Part shown: positions 34,706 through 45,410 of the stretch, one piece after another
Layout: every line of letters starts with the position of its first letter
Position numbering within the stretch: the stretch's first letter is position 1
Source of the DNA: Quercus robur
Lineage: Eukaryota > Streptophyta > Magnoliopsida > Fagales > Fagaceae
Reading direction: 5' to 3'
Length of the DNA: 64,000 nt
Assembly (NCBI RefSeq): GCF_932294415.1
Contig: NC_065537.1
Location: 52,771,802-52,835,801 of the forward strand
The notes under the pieces: generated by a model
What the model saw: the letters and a program-made list of their open reading frames with translations, nothing else
Databases searched by the model: none
Told to the model about the DNA's origin: nothing
Translations under genes and position numbers: made by a program

Positions 34706-36014
34706 TCAAGAATAGGGAAAAAGACAAATTTAATTAGAACAACAAAGCTAAAATCAAAACAAAAACAATAGATCAAGAACATGAAAGCCTATCTAAGCTC
34801 CATTATAATAACAAAGTGAATCAAAACAAGAAAAGAAGGAAGAAAAAAAGAGAGAGAAAGAAGCCAATCTGACCCAACCAGGTTTGCATGCACTTGGTGG
34901 TGAGGAGGAGGACTGGCGGCGGTGAGTGGATGATCTCCACCAGCCTTCGCAGTGGTGACCTCTCTCTCTCGGAGATTCCTGTGGGATGATTTCTCTAATC
35001 TTTTTTTTTTTTTTTCCTCTCTGAAACAAAAAAGGAAGGGGTGGAGAAAAAATGGAAAATGTGTGTTGTGGTGGAATTGTTTTTAATGATAATAATTATG
35101 TTAAGTTTTTTTTTTTTAAGGAAATTAATTATAATTTAATCAATAATAAAAAATAAAAGGAATTGGTCTATTCCGTGTGGTGGACTTTTTTTTAATGAAA
35201 AGTATGGTAAGTTTTTCTAAAAAGTAATTAATTATAAGTTAATGAATAAGAGAAATGATATGTCTATAATATTTTTACAACAAATCCTAAGTGGCAGGTT
35301 ATTACTGGTTGTTATTGTTAGGGCAAAAAAGTAATCTTAGTGTTAGTTTCAAATTTGAACCAATAACAATTAACCACCTGTGATTTGTTGTAAAAATGTT
35401 GTAAAAATGTTACAGACGTAGCATCTCTCAATGAATAATAGCAAAGAATTGGCATGAACATTTGGGAATAATGCAAGAGATACAAATATTATTACAAAGA
35501 AATTTACAACTTGCTGATGTGGTGAGTAGTTATTGGTAAATAAAAATGTGGTGTTAATGGTAGGCTTACATGAAAACTAATAAAAAGTTGGCCATATCAA
35601 CATTTTATAAAAATGTTGTAAAATAGTTTGTGACTGTAGTATTACTCATAAAAATAAAAATCCCTTAAGAAATATTACCATTTGAGAAATTTGATTATTG
35701 AAAAGTTTGAAGAAGTTTTTCTTTTTTTTAAAAATATAGTTGTTAAAAATTTTAAAAATATAGTTGTTGGGAATGAACATAGGAAGAATAAATAATGATT
35801 AAAAAAAAAATGAATGAAGAAATAATACTAAAATGAGATGAAGAAAATGATAGAAAATCTGTTAAAAAGTGTATTTGAAAAAGTAAATAGGTAAAAGTTA
35901 AATATAGCTGTTTATTGTCCAAATAGTACAAAAATTTAGATAAGTTGCTCTAATGTAGCCAAGCCAACGGTTCGATTTGTTTTTTTGCATAAATTTCCAT
36001 TAATCAATTGATCA
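34706..36014. other. Spacer with MITEs, no gene supported
   Basis: AT-rich. It holds a MITE at 35250-35429 and a possible relative at about 35475-35655 (starts gagatacaaatatt, ends gactgtagtattactc, with internal tttacaac/gttgtaaa words). Nothing else is supported. Confidence 0.5.
35250..35429. mobile_element. 180-bp palindromic MITE with perfect 9-bp TSD
   Basis: AATGAATAA flanks both sides (35241-35249 and 35430-35438). Ends are gagaaatgatatgtc and, on the other strand, gagagatgctacgtc. The arms share acaacaaatc..gtggcaggtta..ttgttattg words. The 9-bp duplication points to Mutator-type mobilisation. No coding content. Confidence 0.8.
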
Positions 36015-36029
36015 GAACCATTTTTTTTT

Positions 36030-37325
36030 TGGTAAAGAGGAGATAATTAGATTAGATTAAATGGAAACAGTTACACCTCGAGTGGTTCGAGTATACAAAA
36101 CACTAGTAGCATCATTAGTTAAGACCTTCATAACACCAAAAGGAGGGGAAACATAGTAAACAAAAGGATCAAGCTAGCTATGTCCTAGTTTAGCAAGGAA
36201 GTCAGTAGCACGGTTAGTCTCCCTGAAGCAGTGTTGTAGCTGGACCTCTTGGAAAGCTTGGAGAGTGTTCCTGCAATAATCCACAATGGGTTGGATTAGC
36301 CGATTAGTGGCTTTTGTGTGAGAGAGGAGGTTAAAAACTTCAAGTGCATCCACATTAATAATGAGTTTTTCAATATGAAGATCTCTAGCCATAATTAGCC
36401 CATCTCTTAATGCCCAAAGCTCAGATAAAAGGCAGCTAGACTTGCCAATTTTCCTAGAGAAACCTTTCACCCAGTCACCACTTGAATCTCTAATAAGACC
36501 TCCACCACAAGCATGATCCGAGGCTGCCAAAACAGAGGCATCGGTGTTGAGTTTATGCCATCCGGGGTTCGGCTTGATCCAAGAGATATGCAAACTTCTT
36601 TGAGGGATTGGCTGGTTGGCTCCTTGAGTGAGGTAGAAAAATTCTGTAGCTCTTGCAATACACTCTTTAATGCTAGGAGGGGTTGCTTGGTTCCTTTGAT
36701 GAACAACTGAGTTTCTGTTTAGCCAAAGTGACCGAAGCCCGAAGCAAAAACTGATTCCCCATGGTACACGATGGCATTGAGAGGTGAGCTTGGAAGTACC
36801 ATTGAAGTGTAGCCAATCAAGGAGGGGAAGTCCAAAGGATTGGATGACATTTGAAGGAAGACCAAGCTGGTTCCAGAAACTTACCGAGAAGTGACATTCT
36901 CTAAGGAGATGATTACTTGTTTCCTCATGGCTGTGACAGAGGGGGCAAGCTTAATATATGGTTAAACCCCTTGAACCCAAAACTTTTCTAACTGGTATAC
37001 TATTATGAGAACAGAGCCAAACAAAAAGGATGATTTTTTGAGGGGTGTTCATTTTCCAAATCCAGTTAAGATTATTAGTAGTAGGGTTCAAAACATTTAA
37101 ACCTTTAGCTAGCAGGTAGGCCGAACCCAATGTGAAATTTCCATCACTTGAAGGAGACCATGCAATAGTGCCACTACTTGGAGAGGTGGGATTGGTGGGA
37201 ATGGCTTGAATAACATCCAGGAAAGATTGGGGAGGAGAGAAGGAGAGGTTATCCCAATTCCAGCAACCATTAGAAGCAACAAAGTCACTGACCAAATTGT
37301 TTTCTTCCTGAGCATTAAGGGGACC
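36030..37325 (-). mobile_element. 5'-truncated L1-type LINE upstream of the kinase gene
   Basis: Minus-strand frame from 37295 to 36174 encodes the zinc-binding RVT domain (FTLGSAYLLAKG, WIWKMNTPQKIILFVW, ACPLCHSHEETSNHLLREC) and RNase H (WHKLNTDASV, GGGLIRDSSGDW, NVDALEVF, NRATDFLAKLG). One in-frame TAA (36951-36953) is the only interruption. The left edge is a poly(T) that merges with a target repeat gaaccattttttttt (36015-36029 and 37326-37340). The T-run part of this 15-mer is low complexity, but gaacca is unique. The insertion lies about 160 bp upstream of the kinase start codon. Confidence 0.85.
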
Positions 37326-37501
37326 GAACCATTTTTTTTTCTCTCTCGCACTCTAAACGCTCAAACACTTTCACCTTTTGAATATCCACTGATTCTCTCT
37401 CTTCTAGCTAAAGGGTTTTTCTCTTCCGGCTAAAGGGTTTTTGATTTTACCCTCAGAGATTCTCTCTTTCACTGTAAAGTCGCTTCCTTTACTTTTGTAC
37501 A

Positions 37502-38677
37502 ATGAAGAGAAAGCGAGAACTGGAATCTGAATATGAAGAAGGCGAGTTTAAACTACAGAAAAGTCTAATGGGAGGGTCATGGCAATGAGGCCCACTGCTT
37601 GGAAAAGGGGGTTTTGGGTCTAAATATTTGGCTGTTCTCACTGATCCTGGACTAAGTATCTCTGCTAATGCTACCCAGGTTGTGGCCGTGAAGTCTACTA
37701 AGGAGGATGATTCTGAGGAGCCTTGGCTAGACAATGGTTTTCTGGATGCTCTTCAGGGCTGCCCTTACATTGTTACTTGCTTTAGAGAAGATTTTACCGT
37801 TGATGCTGAGGATGAAGAGGCCCCTTGCATAGCCAATTACTTTATGGAGTATGCTTCTCAAGGAACTCTTGCTGATCTAATCAAGAAATTAGAATGTGGC
37901 TTGCCTGAGGAGGACGTGAAGCGCTTTACAAGGATGTTACTTGAGTGGCTGGACTTTGTTCACAAGAAAGGCATTGTTCATTGTGATATAAAGCCTCAAA
38001 ATATTCTGCTTGCACCTGATGAGACAGGTTTATTGGTTGCAAAAATAGCTGATTTTGGTTTGGCAAAAAGTACTTTAAGAGACTTGGAGATAGGTGTTAG
38101 AGGGACTGCCATGTATATTGCTCCTGAGAGCATTGTTGATGAGATTCAGCTTCAACCATCTGATGTTTGGGCACTCGGTTGTGTGGTTCTCAATAAGCTA
38201 ACAAGGAGGCCAATTTGGAAACTGAATTTGGATGAGGGTATTGAAGACCTTTGGAAGCAAATTGCCTCGGCAATAACCAGTATCCCAGATAGGATCTCAC
38301 ATCTGGCCAAAGACTTCTTGCTTAAATGCTTTGTTAGGAATCCTGAAGAGAGGTCAAGTGTTGGCAGCCTCTTATATCACTCTTTCGTCAATGTTGTTTT
38401 ACACGACATGCCCGAATTTGAAGTGGGTTTCTTATCCTCTTGTGCTGTTGCTTCTTCTGATCTTGAAGAAAAATTTAAAGAAGAAGAGGTGCAGGAGGTG
38501 TATGATGATGACATTATGGAGGACCCCTCTGAAATTGAAATTGGGAATCAAGTAACACTTTTTGGCTCATCATGGGCTTCCAAAGAAGCAGTGGAAGCTG
38601 CTGTAAAGCTTTTCAATTTTGTTCGTGTAGATAATATCATACCACTCGGTTCAGCAGTTAGATTCAAAAAAAATTGA
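37502..38677 (+). pseudogene. MAPKKK17/18-like protein kinase with early in-frame stop
   Basis: Intronless, as in the MAPKKK17-20 clade of plant stress-signalling kinases. The frame from ATG 37502 reads MKRKRELESEYEEGEF..., then a TGA at 37586-37588 (codon 29) directly before the ATP loop GKGGFGS. Relatives usually have Arg or similar there (SW-x-R-GP), so a CGA-to-TGA change is likely. After it the frame is open to TGA 38675-38677 and keeps the ATP Lys (VVAVK), the catalytic loop HCDIKPQN (HCD in place of HRD is normal in this clade), DFG, and the APE-like IAPES motif. An acidic C-terminal tail follows. The next ATG falls inside the kinase domain, so a restart would lack the loop and Lys. 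It is a recent pseudogene, an allele, or a case of read-through or assembly error. A LINE sits in its upstream region. Confidence 0.85.
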
Positions 38678-38836
38678 GATCTCAGATCAGCATCGTCTTA
38701 ATTTGATGGAGCGGGTACTTCCCAGAGTTATAATGATATGAAATATGGTTTCTGCTGTTTGATGGAGTGTAGCTGTACATTGACTCATTGTATGGCGACT
38801 TTTTTGTATACTTATTTTAGAGTAGGAAGCTTGTTA

Positions 38837-38870
<34 letters not shown>

Positions 38871-39095
38871 TTGGACATTGAGAATACAAAGTTTGAATAC
38901 TGAGTTCTATCCATATTTTTTAATATAAGGCTTTGGTTTAAATGCCCCACTCCCCTACAACTTGATTCAAGTCATTTCTTCTTCCTTTCCTTTAACTTAG
39001 ATGAATTCTATTCTATTTCTAACTGTTACTATTATATTATTCCAACAGAATGTGATTAGTTTTATTATGCAATGTTGGTTTCATATTTGTTTTTT
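38678..39095. other. Kinase 3' flank with (CT)n tract
   Basis: Presumed 3' UTR and spacer. A (CT)n run is at about 38838-38861. No gene seen. Confidence 0.5.
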
Positions 39096-39392
39096 GGTAA
39101 AAATCCAAAATTGACCCTCTAACTTTCATCAGTTGTCATTTTAGTCCACTAACTTTCGTTTTTGTTATTTTAGTCCTCTAAGTTTCAATTTTTGTCAATT
39201 TAGTGTTACGTTAAAAGTCAGTTAAGTGGTGTCATTAAGTGAATCAAAATGATGCCGTTTTGGCTCTTTAAAAAAAAAATTGGAATTAAAAAAAATAAAC
39301 AACTTTTATTAAAAAAAAAACACTAAAAATTAGGGGATTGAGAGAGAGACCTAGATTGACAAAATTGACTAAATCAAAGTAGTTCACTACTT

Positions 39393-39779
39393 TCAGACTA
39401 AATCCCCAAACTTCGCATACAAATCAATCAAAGCAGTCTGTAGAACTAAATTTTGCTCAAACGCAGTTCTCAAAACAACAAAATGAACCTCCTTTCCTGT
39501 CCATAATGTATTCAAAGTTGAACATGCCTTGATGACAAATGGAAAAGTATAATCATCAGAAGGGCAACCTGAAAATCAACAACTCAAATAGAGAAATAAG
39601 ACTTCTTTATATAGACAATTATTGCATAGACACCTGATCATCAAATTATGCAAGAACAAGCTCGGCTTTTCAATTCATCGGAATATAGAGAGAACTATAT
39701 TTGGGGCACCTAGATAAAAGCAAGAATTAAGGAATTCTCCTATGATAAACTCGTGCTCAACTAGACCCTTCACGATTAG
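39393..39779 (-). pseudogene. Captured PPR (PLS-type) gene fragment, main part
   Basis: The minus strand reads as a plant PLS-class pentatricopeptide repeat protein: LNSCFYLGAPNIVLSIF, then PSLFLHNLMIRCLCNN, DDYTFPFVIKACSTLNTLW, GKEVH, NLVLQTALIDLYAKFGDL. These are the usual 'FPFVIKAC..GK..H....GF...L..QTALIDMYAKCGD' repeat signatures. In-frame TGA codons at 39675-39677 and 39576-39578 (and the terminal one at 39393-39395) show it is not functional. Its upstream end continues on the other side of the copia insertion at about 44795-44870 (KPMKSVLI). The parent PPR gene is elsewhere in the genome. Confidence 0.85.
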
Positions 39780-39839
39780 TGAAGAAAACTGAGAAATCTA
39801 TGAACAATTATGATGCAAGAGTAGTGAGAAAAGGCTTAA

Positions 39840-39876
<37 letters not shown>

Positions 39877-40210
39877 GTGAGTGATGAGAACTGAAGAACT
39901 TATATAGATCCAGCCTAACACGCATAGACCTCTCTGTAGGGACTATAACAGACTCCAAATTATGCGGAGCTAACTAACTAATTACCAACGCTCTAACTAA
40001 TCTTTGATTACAAAATATCTAACTAATCTTTGATTCCAAAATATCTAACTGGCTTCAGAGATAGCGTCGCTTGGCTTTAGTCTCAAATCCTTGCTTGATG
40101 AAACGCTGTCGTCTAAATAAGTAACTGCTTGTATCATTGCTTGCTTCTTATCTCTCCCATGTGCGTCATTAGCTCGATAAGAAACAACAGCGTTTCTATT
40201 ATTGTCAACA
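39780..40210 (-). repeat. Copia 3' LTR
   Basis: 431 bp, ends TG..CA, with an internal (GA)n tract near 39842-39874. It pairs with 44338-44789. Confidence 0.92.
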
Positions 40211-43200
40211 TCCCCCTTCAAACGAATGGGGGAAGAAATAGCCATGAGTTTGCGAACAAAGGAAGAAAATAAGGAAGCAGTCAGAGGCTTAGTGAAGACA
40301 TCGGCAAGATTGTCTTTGCCAGAGACAAAATGCACTTGAATATCACGACAGAGGACTCTCACGAACAAAGTGAAAATCAACTTGGATATGCTTGGTACGG
40401 GCATGAAAGACAGTATTGGAAGCAAGAGACAATGCAAAGACATTATCACACCAAAGTTGTGGAACATAAAGAAGCACAAGGTGAAGCTCACGACACAAGG
40501 AACACAACCAAGATAATTCAGCAGTGGTAGTGGCGAGAGCACGATATTCAGCCTCTGTTGAAGAACGGGAAACAGTGAACTACTTCTTAGCGGACCAAGA
40601 AATTGAGCTAGAACCAAGGAAAACAAGGTAGCTTGTGTTAAACCGACGATCAAAAGGGTCACCGGCCTAGTCTGTGTTAGTAAAGGCTGAAAGGGTTAAT
40701 AAACCATGATTGAATTGAAGAGAATGATTGAGGGTGCCGCAGACATAGCGCAAGACTTTCTTAGCAGCTGCAAAATGCTGATTAGTAGGGAACTGCATAA
40801 ACTGACAAAGCTGAAGAACAACATATGAGAGATCGGGCCAAGTAAAAGTGAGATACTGGAGAACCCAAACCATGCTACGATAAGGAGATGAGTCAGAAAG
40901 AAGCTGTCCAGAAGTAGAAGTGAGTCTGGTTAAGGGGCAACAAGGTGTCTTCATAGGCTTGGCTTGTCCATGTCAAACTTATGAAGGGGATCCAGAGCAT
41001 ACTTGGATTGGTTGAGAGAAACACCAGTGCTAGTGGGAAGTATCTGAATCCTAAGGAAATAATTGAGAGGACCCAAATCTCTAAGCTCAAAGGCCCTGCC
41101 CAAGGCATTGACTAGAGAATTAATGTGATGAGGATTGGGGCCAATGATGATAGTATCATCAACATAGAGGAGTAGGTAGAGCAAGACATGTGGATTATGA
41201 TACACAAATAAAGAAGGGCCAGCAACAAAAGCCGTGAAGCCAAGGTGAAGAAGCTGGCTTGTGAACCGTTCAAACCAAGCCCTTGGAGCTCGTTTCAAAC
41301 CATAGAGAGATTTATGTAGTTGGCAAACATAGTCAGGATGAGCAAAATTAATGTAACCAGGAGGTTGAGCCATATAGACTTCCTCTTAGAGAAAACCATG
41401 TAAAAATGCATTGCTGATATCCAATTGTCTCAAAGGCCAATAGCAGCTAACAACAAGGGCAATAATAATCCTCACAGTGGCAGGCTTGACAGCTCGGCTG
41501 AATGTTTCTGAGCAATCCAGACTAGGTTGTTGATGAAAACCCTTGGCAACCAATCTAGCCTTATATCTAGAAATTGTTTTATCACTGTTAAGCTTCAACT
41601 TATATACCCACTTGTAGCCTACTAGATTCTTATGAGGAGGATGGGGAACAAGAGACCAGGTGCCTTGTTTCTGCATTGCTTGAAATTCAGTGTCCATAGC
41701 TGAACACCATTGAGGATACTTGGAAGCAATCTTAAAATTAGGTGGTTCAGTATAGGTGTAATCAAGAACAGAAGCATAACACACTTTAGGCTTGGTAATG
41801 CCACTCTTGGACTTGGTTTGTATAGAATTGATGAGAATTGGTGGTAGTGGGCATAAGAGGGAGAGTAGATGTGGCAGAAATAGCAGTAGGGATGGGATTA
41901 GGTGGAGATGGTGCAGATAGAGAAGTAGGAGGACTAGAGACAGGAGAAGGAACAGATGATATAATAGGGAAGGAAATAGCAGTAGGAAGAGGACTAGAGA
42001 CAGATGAAGTAGAAACAGAATTGGGCTGAGGAATGGGACCTAGAATAGAAGGAGCATTAGAGGAATGTGTGTAAAGAAAGTTGGACAACCAAGTGTTAAG
42101 CTGAGAAAGAGAATCACATTGAGATGAAGAAGGTGCAGAAAGTGTTGACCCGAATTGAAAAACTTCTTCATTAAACAAAACATGCCTAGATGTGTATAGA
42201 GTTTTAATTGATTGATCATAACACAGATAACCTTTGGATTGAGGTGAGTACCCTAAGAAGATGCATTCACAAGTTATAGGTTCCAATTTATGAAAAGTGT
42301 AAGGCCTAAGGTAAGGGTAGCAATTGCATCTAAATATCTTGAGTTGAGAGCGATTTGGGGTATGACCATAGAGTAGGGACCAAGGGGACTGAGAATGAAG
42401 AGTGGGTAACAGATTAATAAGATATATTGCAGTAGAAACTGCTTAAGACTAGAAAGAATATGGTAGGTGAGCATGAGAAAGAAGGGTGATAGCAGTTTCT
42501 ATAATGTATTTGTGCTTCCTCTCAACAAGGCCATTTTGTTGCGGAGTGTAAGGACAAGAAATTTGATGAACAATGCCATTGTTAGCAAGAAAAGACTTAA
42601 AGGCAGTAGAGGTGAATTCACCACCACCATCAGATCTAAAAGTCTGAATTTTAGTAGAAAATTGTGTCTCAACCATGGATTTAAATTGAACAAAGATAGA
42701 GAACACATCAGATTTATGTTTAAGCAAGTACAACCATGTATAATGATCAACAAACAAAACATATTAGCAAAATCCATTAATAGAAGGAGTAGGAGCAAGG
42801 CCCCATACATCAGAATGAACCAGTTCAAAGGCATGAGTAGCAACAAATTGAGAGCCATGAAAGGGCAATTTGTGCATTTTTTCCATGAAGACAGGAAGTA
42901 CAATGAATCATAGTAGTATGAGTCTTATTTCTAGATAAGCCTAGAGAAGAAAGAACATTATTAAGAATAGAATGATGGGGATGACCCAATCTAGAGTGCC
43001 ACAAGTTCCAATTAGGTTGTGTTATTGTAGAGAAAGCAGTAGAGAAGACACTGTCTTTGGGAGGAAGCTTGAGATGAGGAGTCAGAAGAGGATAGATGGG
43101 ATAAAACCCTCTTTCACTCTTGCCCTGGTAGAGTACCTTCCTCGTGAGGAAAGCCTGAATGGAAAGTTTATTTTCATCAAAATAACACTAACAATTATTA

Positions 43201-44337
43201 TCATAACACAGTTTATGGACAAAAGCTAAATTGGAAGTAATTTGAGGAACTCTGAGCACATTTTTAAGTTTAAGAAGAGAATGAGAATTAGGTAAGTCAA
43301 CATTACCTATGTGAGTGATTGGAAGGCCCTGACCATTGCCAACAGTTATGTGTTCTTGACCACCATAAGGCTTGGGAAAGGACAAATTGTTCAAGCTGGA
43401 GGTAAGGTGATCTGTTGCTGCACTGTCAGCCAACCATGGTTCTTGAGTATGACTAGCATTGGAAGTAGCTGACATTGCTGCTAATTTGGTGGGTGGATGT
43501 TTGCCTTGAAAGGCAAAATCCATCTTGTGATAGCAATCTAAGGCCGAATGACCTATCTTGCCATAGATTTTACAAGTTGGTCTAGAGGAAGAACCTTGAG
43601 AAGTGACTCTTCTTTTGCATTCAATAGAGTGGTCAACTCATCAAAAGTCAGCTGTGTACTTTTGGTACGAATAGCAGATTTGAAGGAATTAAAGTCCTTT
43701 GGCAGTCCCTTGAGTGCTATGTGAAGCAATTCTTCATCATCAATAAGAACACCAACAACCATAAGTTTGTCCCTTACCACTTTGATTCTTTGCAGATAGA
43801 CATCCACACTGTCAGTTCCTTTCTTTATATTGTGAATCTCACCTTTCAAATTCATGATGTGAAATCTTGATACTGAAGAGAAACGATTCTCCAATAATTT
43901 CCACATTGCTTGAGCAGAATTGCATCCCACAGTGAAAGCAAGAGTTGTTAGAGACAGAGTTGAGCTGATGAAGGTCATAAGTGCCTTTTCTTTAGACTTC
44001 CATATATGAAACTTAGGATTCAGATTGGTTGTCACAGCACCTGAACTGTCTTTGAGAAATTGATCTGTACAAGGTTGAGAGCCATTGAGCAATTCAATCA
44101 TCGAATAGGTTTCAAGTACCATTGTTATTTGATGTTTCTAAACTATGTAATTGGAATTTTCCAGCTTCACTGTCATCATATTTGACATATTGGACAGCAA
44201 GAGTAATGGCTGATTTGTAATGTTTATGGCAATGCCTGAATTGGTCGAGGAAGCCATTGTTGAAGTTGTAGAAGCAGTAGTTGCAGTTGAATGTGTTGTA
44301 GGAAGAGTGGTTGAATGAATTGTGGGCTCTGATACCA

Positions 44338-44397
44338 TGAAGAAAACTGAGAAATCTATGAACAATTATGATGCAAGAGTAGTGAGAAAAGGCTTAA

Positions 44398-44431
<34 letters not shown>

Positions 44432-44789
44432 GAATTGAAGAACTTCTTGCATAAAAAGATAATTAGCAATATACAAAGCTTATATAGATCCAGCCTAACA
44501 TGCATAGACCTCTCTGTAGGGACTATAATAGACTCCAAATTATGTGGAACTAACTAACTGATTACCAACGTGCTAACTAATCTTTGATTACAAAATATCT
44601 ACTAATCTTTGATTCCAAAATATCTAACTGGCTTCAAAAATGGTGTCGCTTGGCTTTAGTCTCAATTCTTTGCTTGATGAAACGTTGTCGTCTAAATAAG
44701 TAACTGCTTGTGTCATGGCTTGCTTCTTATCTCTCCCACGTGCGTCATTAGCTCGATAAGAAACGACAACGTTTCTATTATTGTCAACA
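44338..44789 (-). repeat. Copia 5' LTR
   Basis: 452 bp, ends TG..CA. Its length differs from the 3' LTR mostly by one block near 44450-44480 and by the (GA)n tract. Confidence 0.92.
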
Positions 44790-44998
44790 ATTAGAACTGA
44801 CTTCATAGGCTTCAAGTCTTCTACGTTTCAACAATGCCTTATTTAACGAAGACATTTGGTCCCTAAGGGATTGCTTACATTTGCATAATGTAAAGGAAAG
44901 TTGTTCACGGCAGGGGATTGAAAGATTGACTTAGACTTGATGGCACCACTTAACTGATATCTAATGGAATACTCTAAATTAACAAAAATTGAAACTTA

Positions 44999-45410
44999 GA
45001 GGACCGAAATGACAAGAATGAATGTCAGAAAATTGAAATGACAAAAAATGAAATTAAGTTAGAGGGCCAATTTTGAATTTTTGCCTTGTTTTTTTATATA
45101 ATAGGACTAACATGGTTAGTGGTATTATTGAGTTGATTGAATTGTTGACTGTTTCTATTATTTAAAAAGAATGTGTTTAGTTTTTTGCTATTCCTACTTT
45201 GGTATAGAGGACTGAAATGACAAGAATGAATGTTAGAAGACTGAAATGACAAAAGATAAAAAGTTAGAGAGTCAGTTTTGAATTTTTGCCTTGTTTTTTA
45301 TATAATAGGACTTACATGGTTAGTGGTATTATTGAGTTGATTGAATTGTTGACTGTTTCTATTATTTAAAAAGAATATGTTTAGTTTTTTGCTATTCCTA
45401 CTTTGGTATA
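44999..45410. repeat. ~207-bp tandem duplication across the MULE right edge
   Basis: Unit A (44999-45206) holds the end of the MULE right terminal repeat plus about 120 bp of flank. Unit B (45207-45410) repeats it with a few differences (gaggac.gaaatgacaagaatgaatgt ... tttgctattcctactttggta). The duplication therefore includes the last ~87 bp of the MULE, its TSD and neighbouring DNA, and came after the MULE insertion. Confidence 0.9.

Larger units (their letters stand above)
39780..44789 (-). mobile_element. Ty1/copia LTR retrotransposon, full-length outline, decayed
   Basis: A fossil copy with both LTRs, minus strand, flanked by a 5-bp duplication ATTAG (39775-39779 and 44790-44794). LTRs are 39780-40210 and 44338-44789 with TG..CA ends. 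A tRNA-Met type primer binding site (TGGTATCAGAGC, 44337-44326) abuts the 5' LTR, and a purine tract abuts the 3' LTR (around 40211-40220). Parts on the minus strand: gag about 44360-43550, protease/integrase about 43520-42450, reverse transcriptase about 41790-40950, RNase H about 40950-40240. The coding region is broken in several places. By eye the LTRs differ at about 20 of roughly 390 aligned positions plus one ~36-bp length difference, so the insertion is probably one to several million years old. Confidence 0.93.
39096..45085. mobile_element. Pack-MULE with captured PPR fragment, split by a copia element
   Basis: Terminal inverted repeats of about 146-150 bp (39096-39241 and 44936-45085) start gg[tc]aaaaat.caaaattg.ccctctaac. 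Identical 9-mers TTGTTTTTT (39087-39095 and 45086-45094) are the target duplication, the Mutator size. The TSD is T-rich, but the match is exact at both predicted ends. Without the copia insertion (39775-44794) the element is only about 1 kb and has no transposase. It carries part of a pentatricopeptide repeat gene instead, which makes it a Pack-MULE. Confidence 0.82.
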
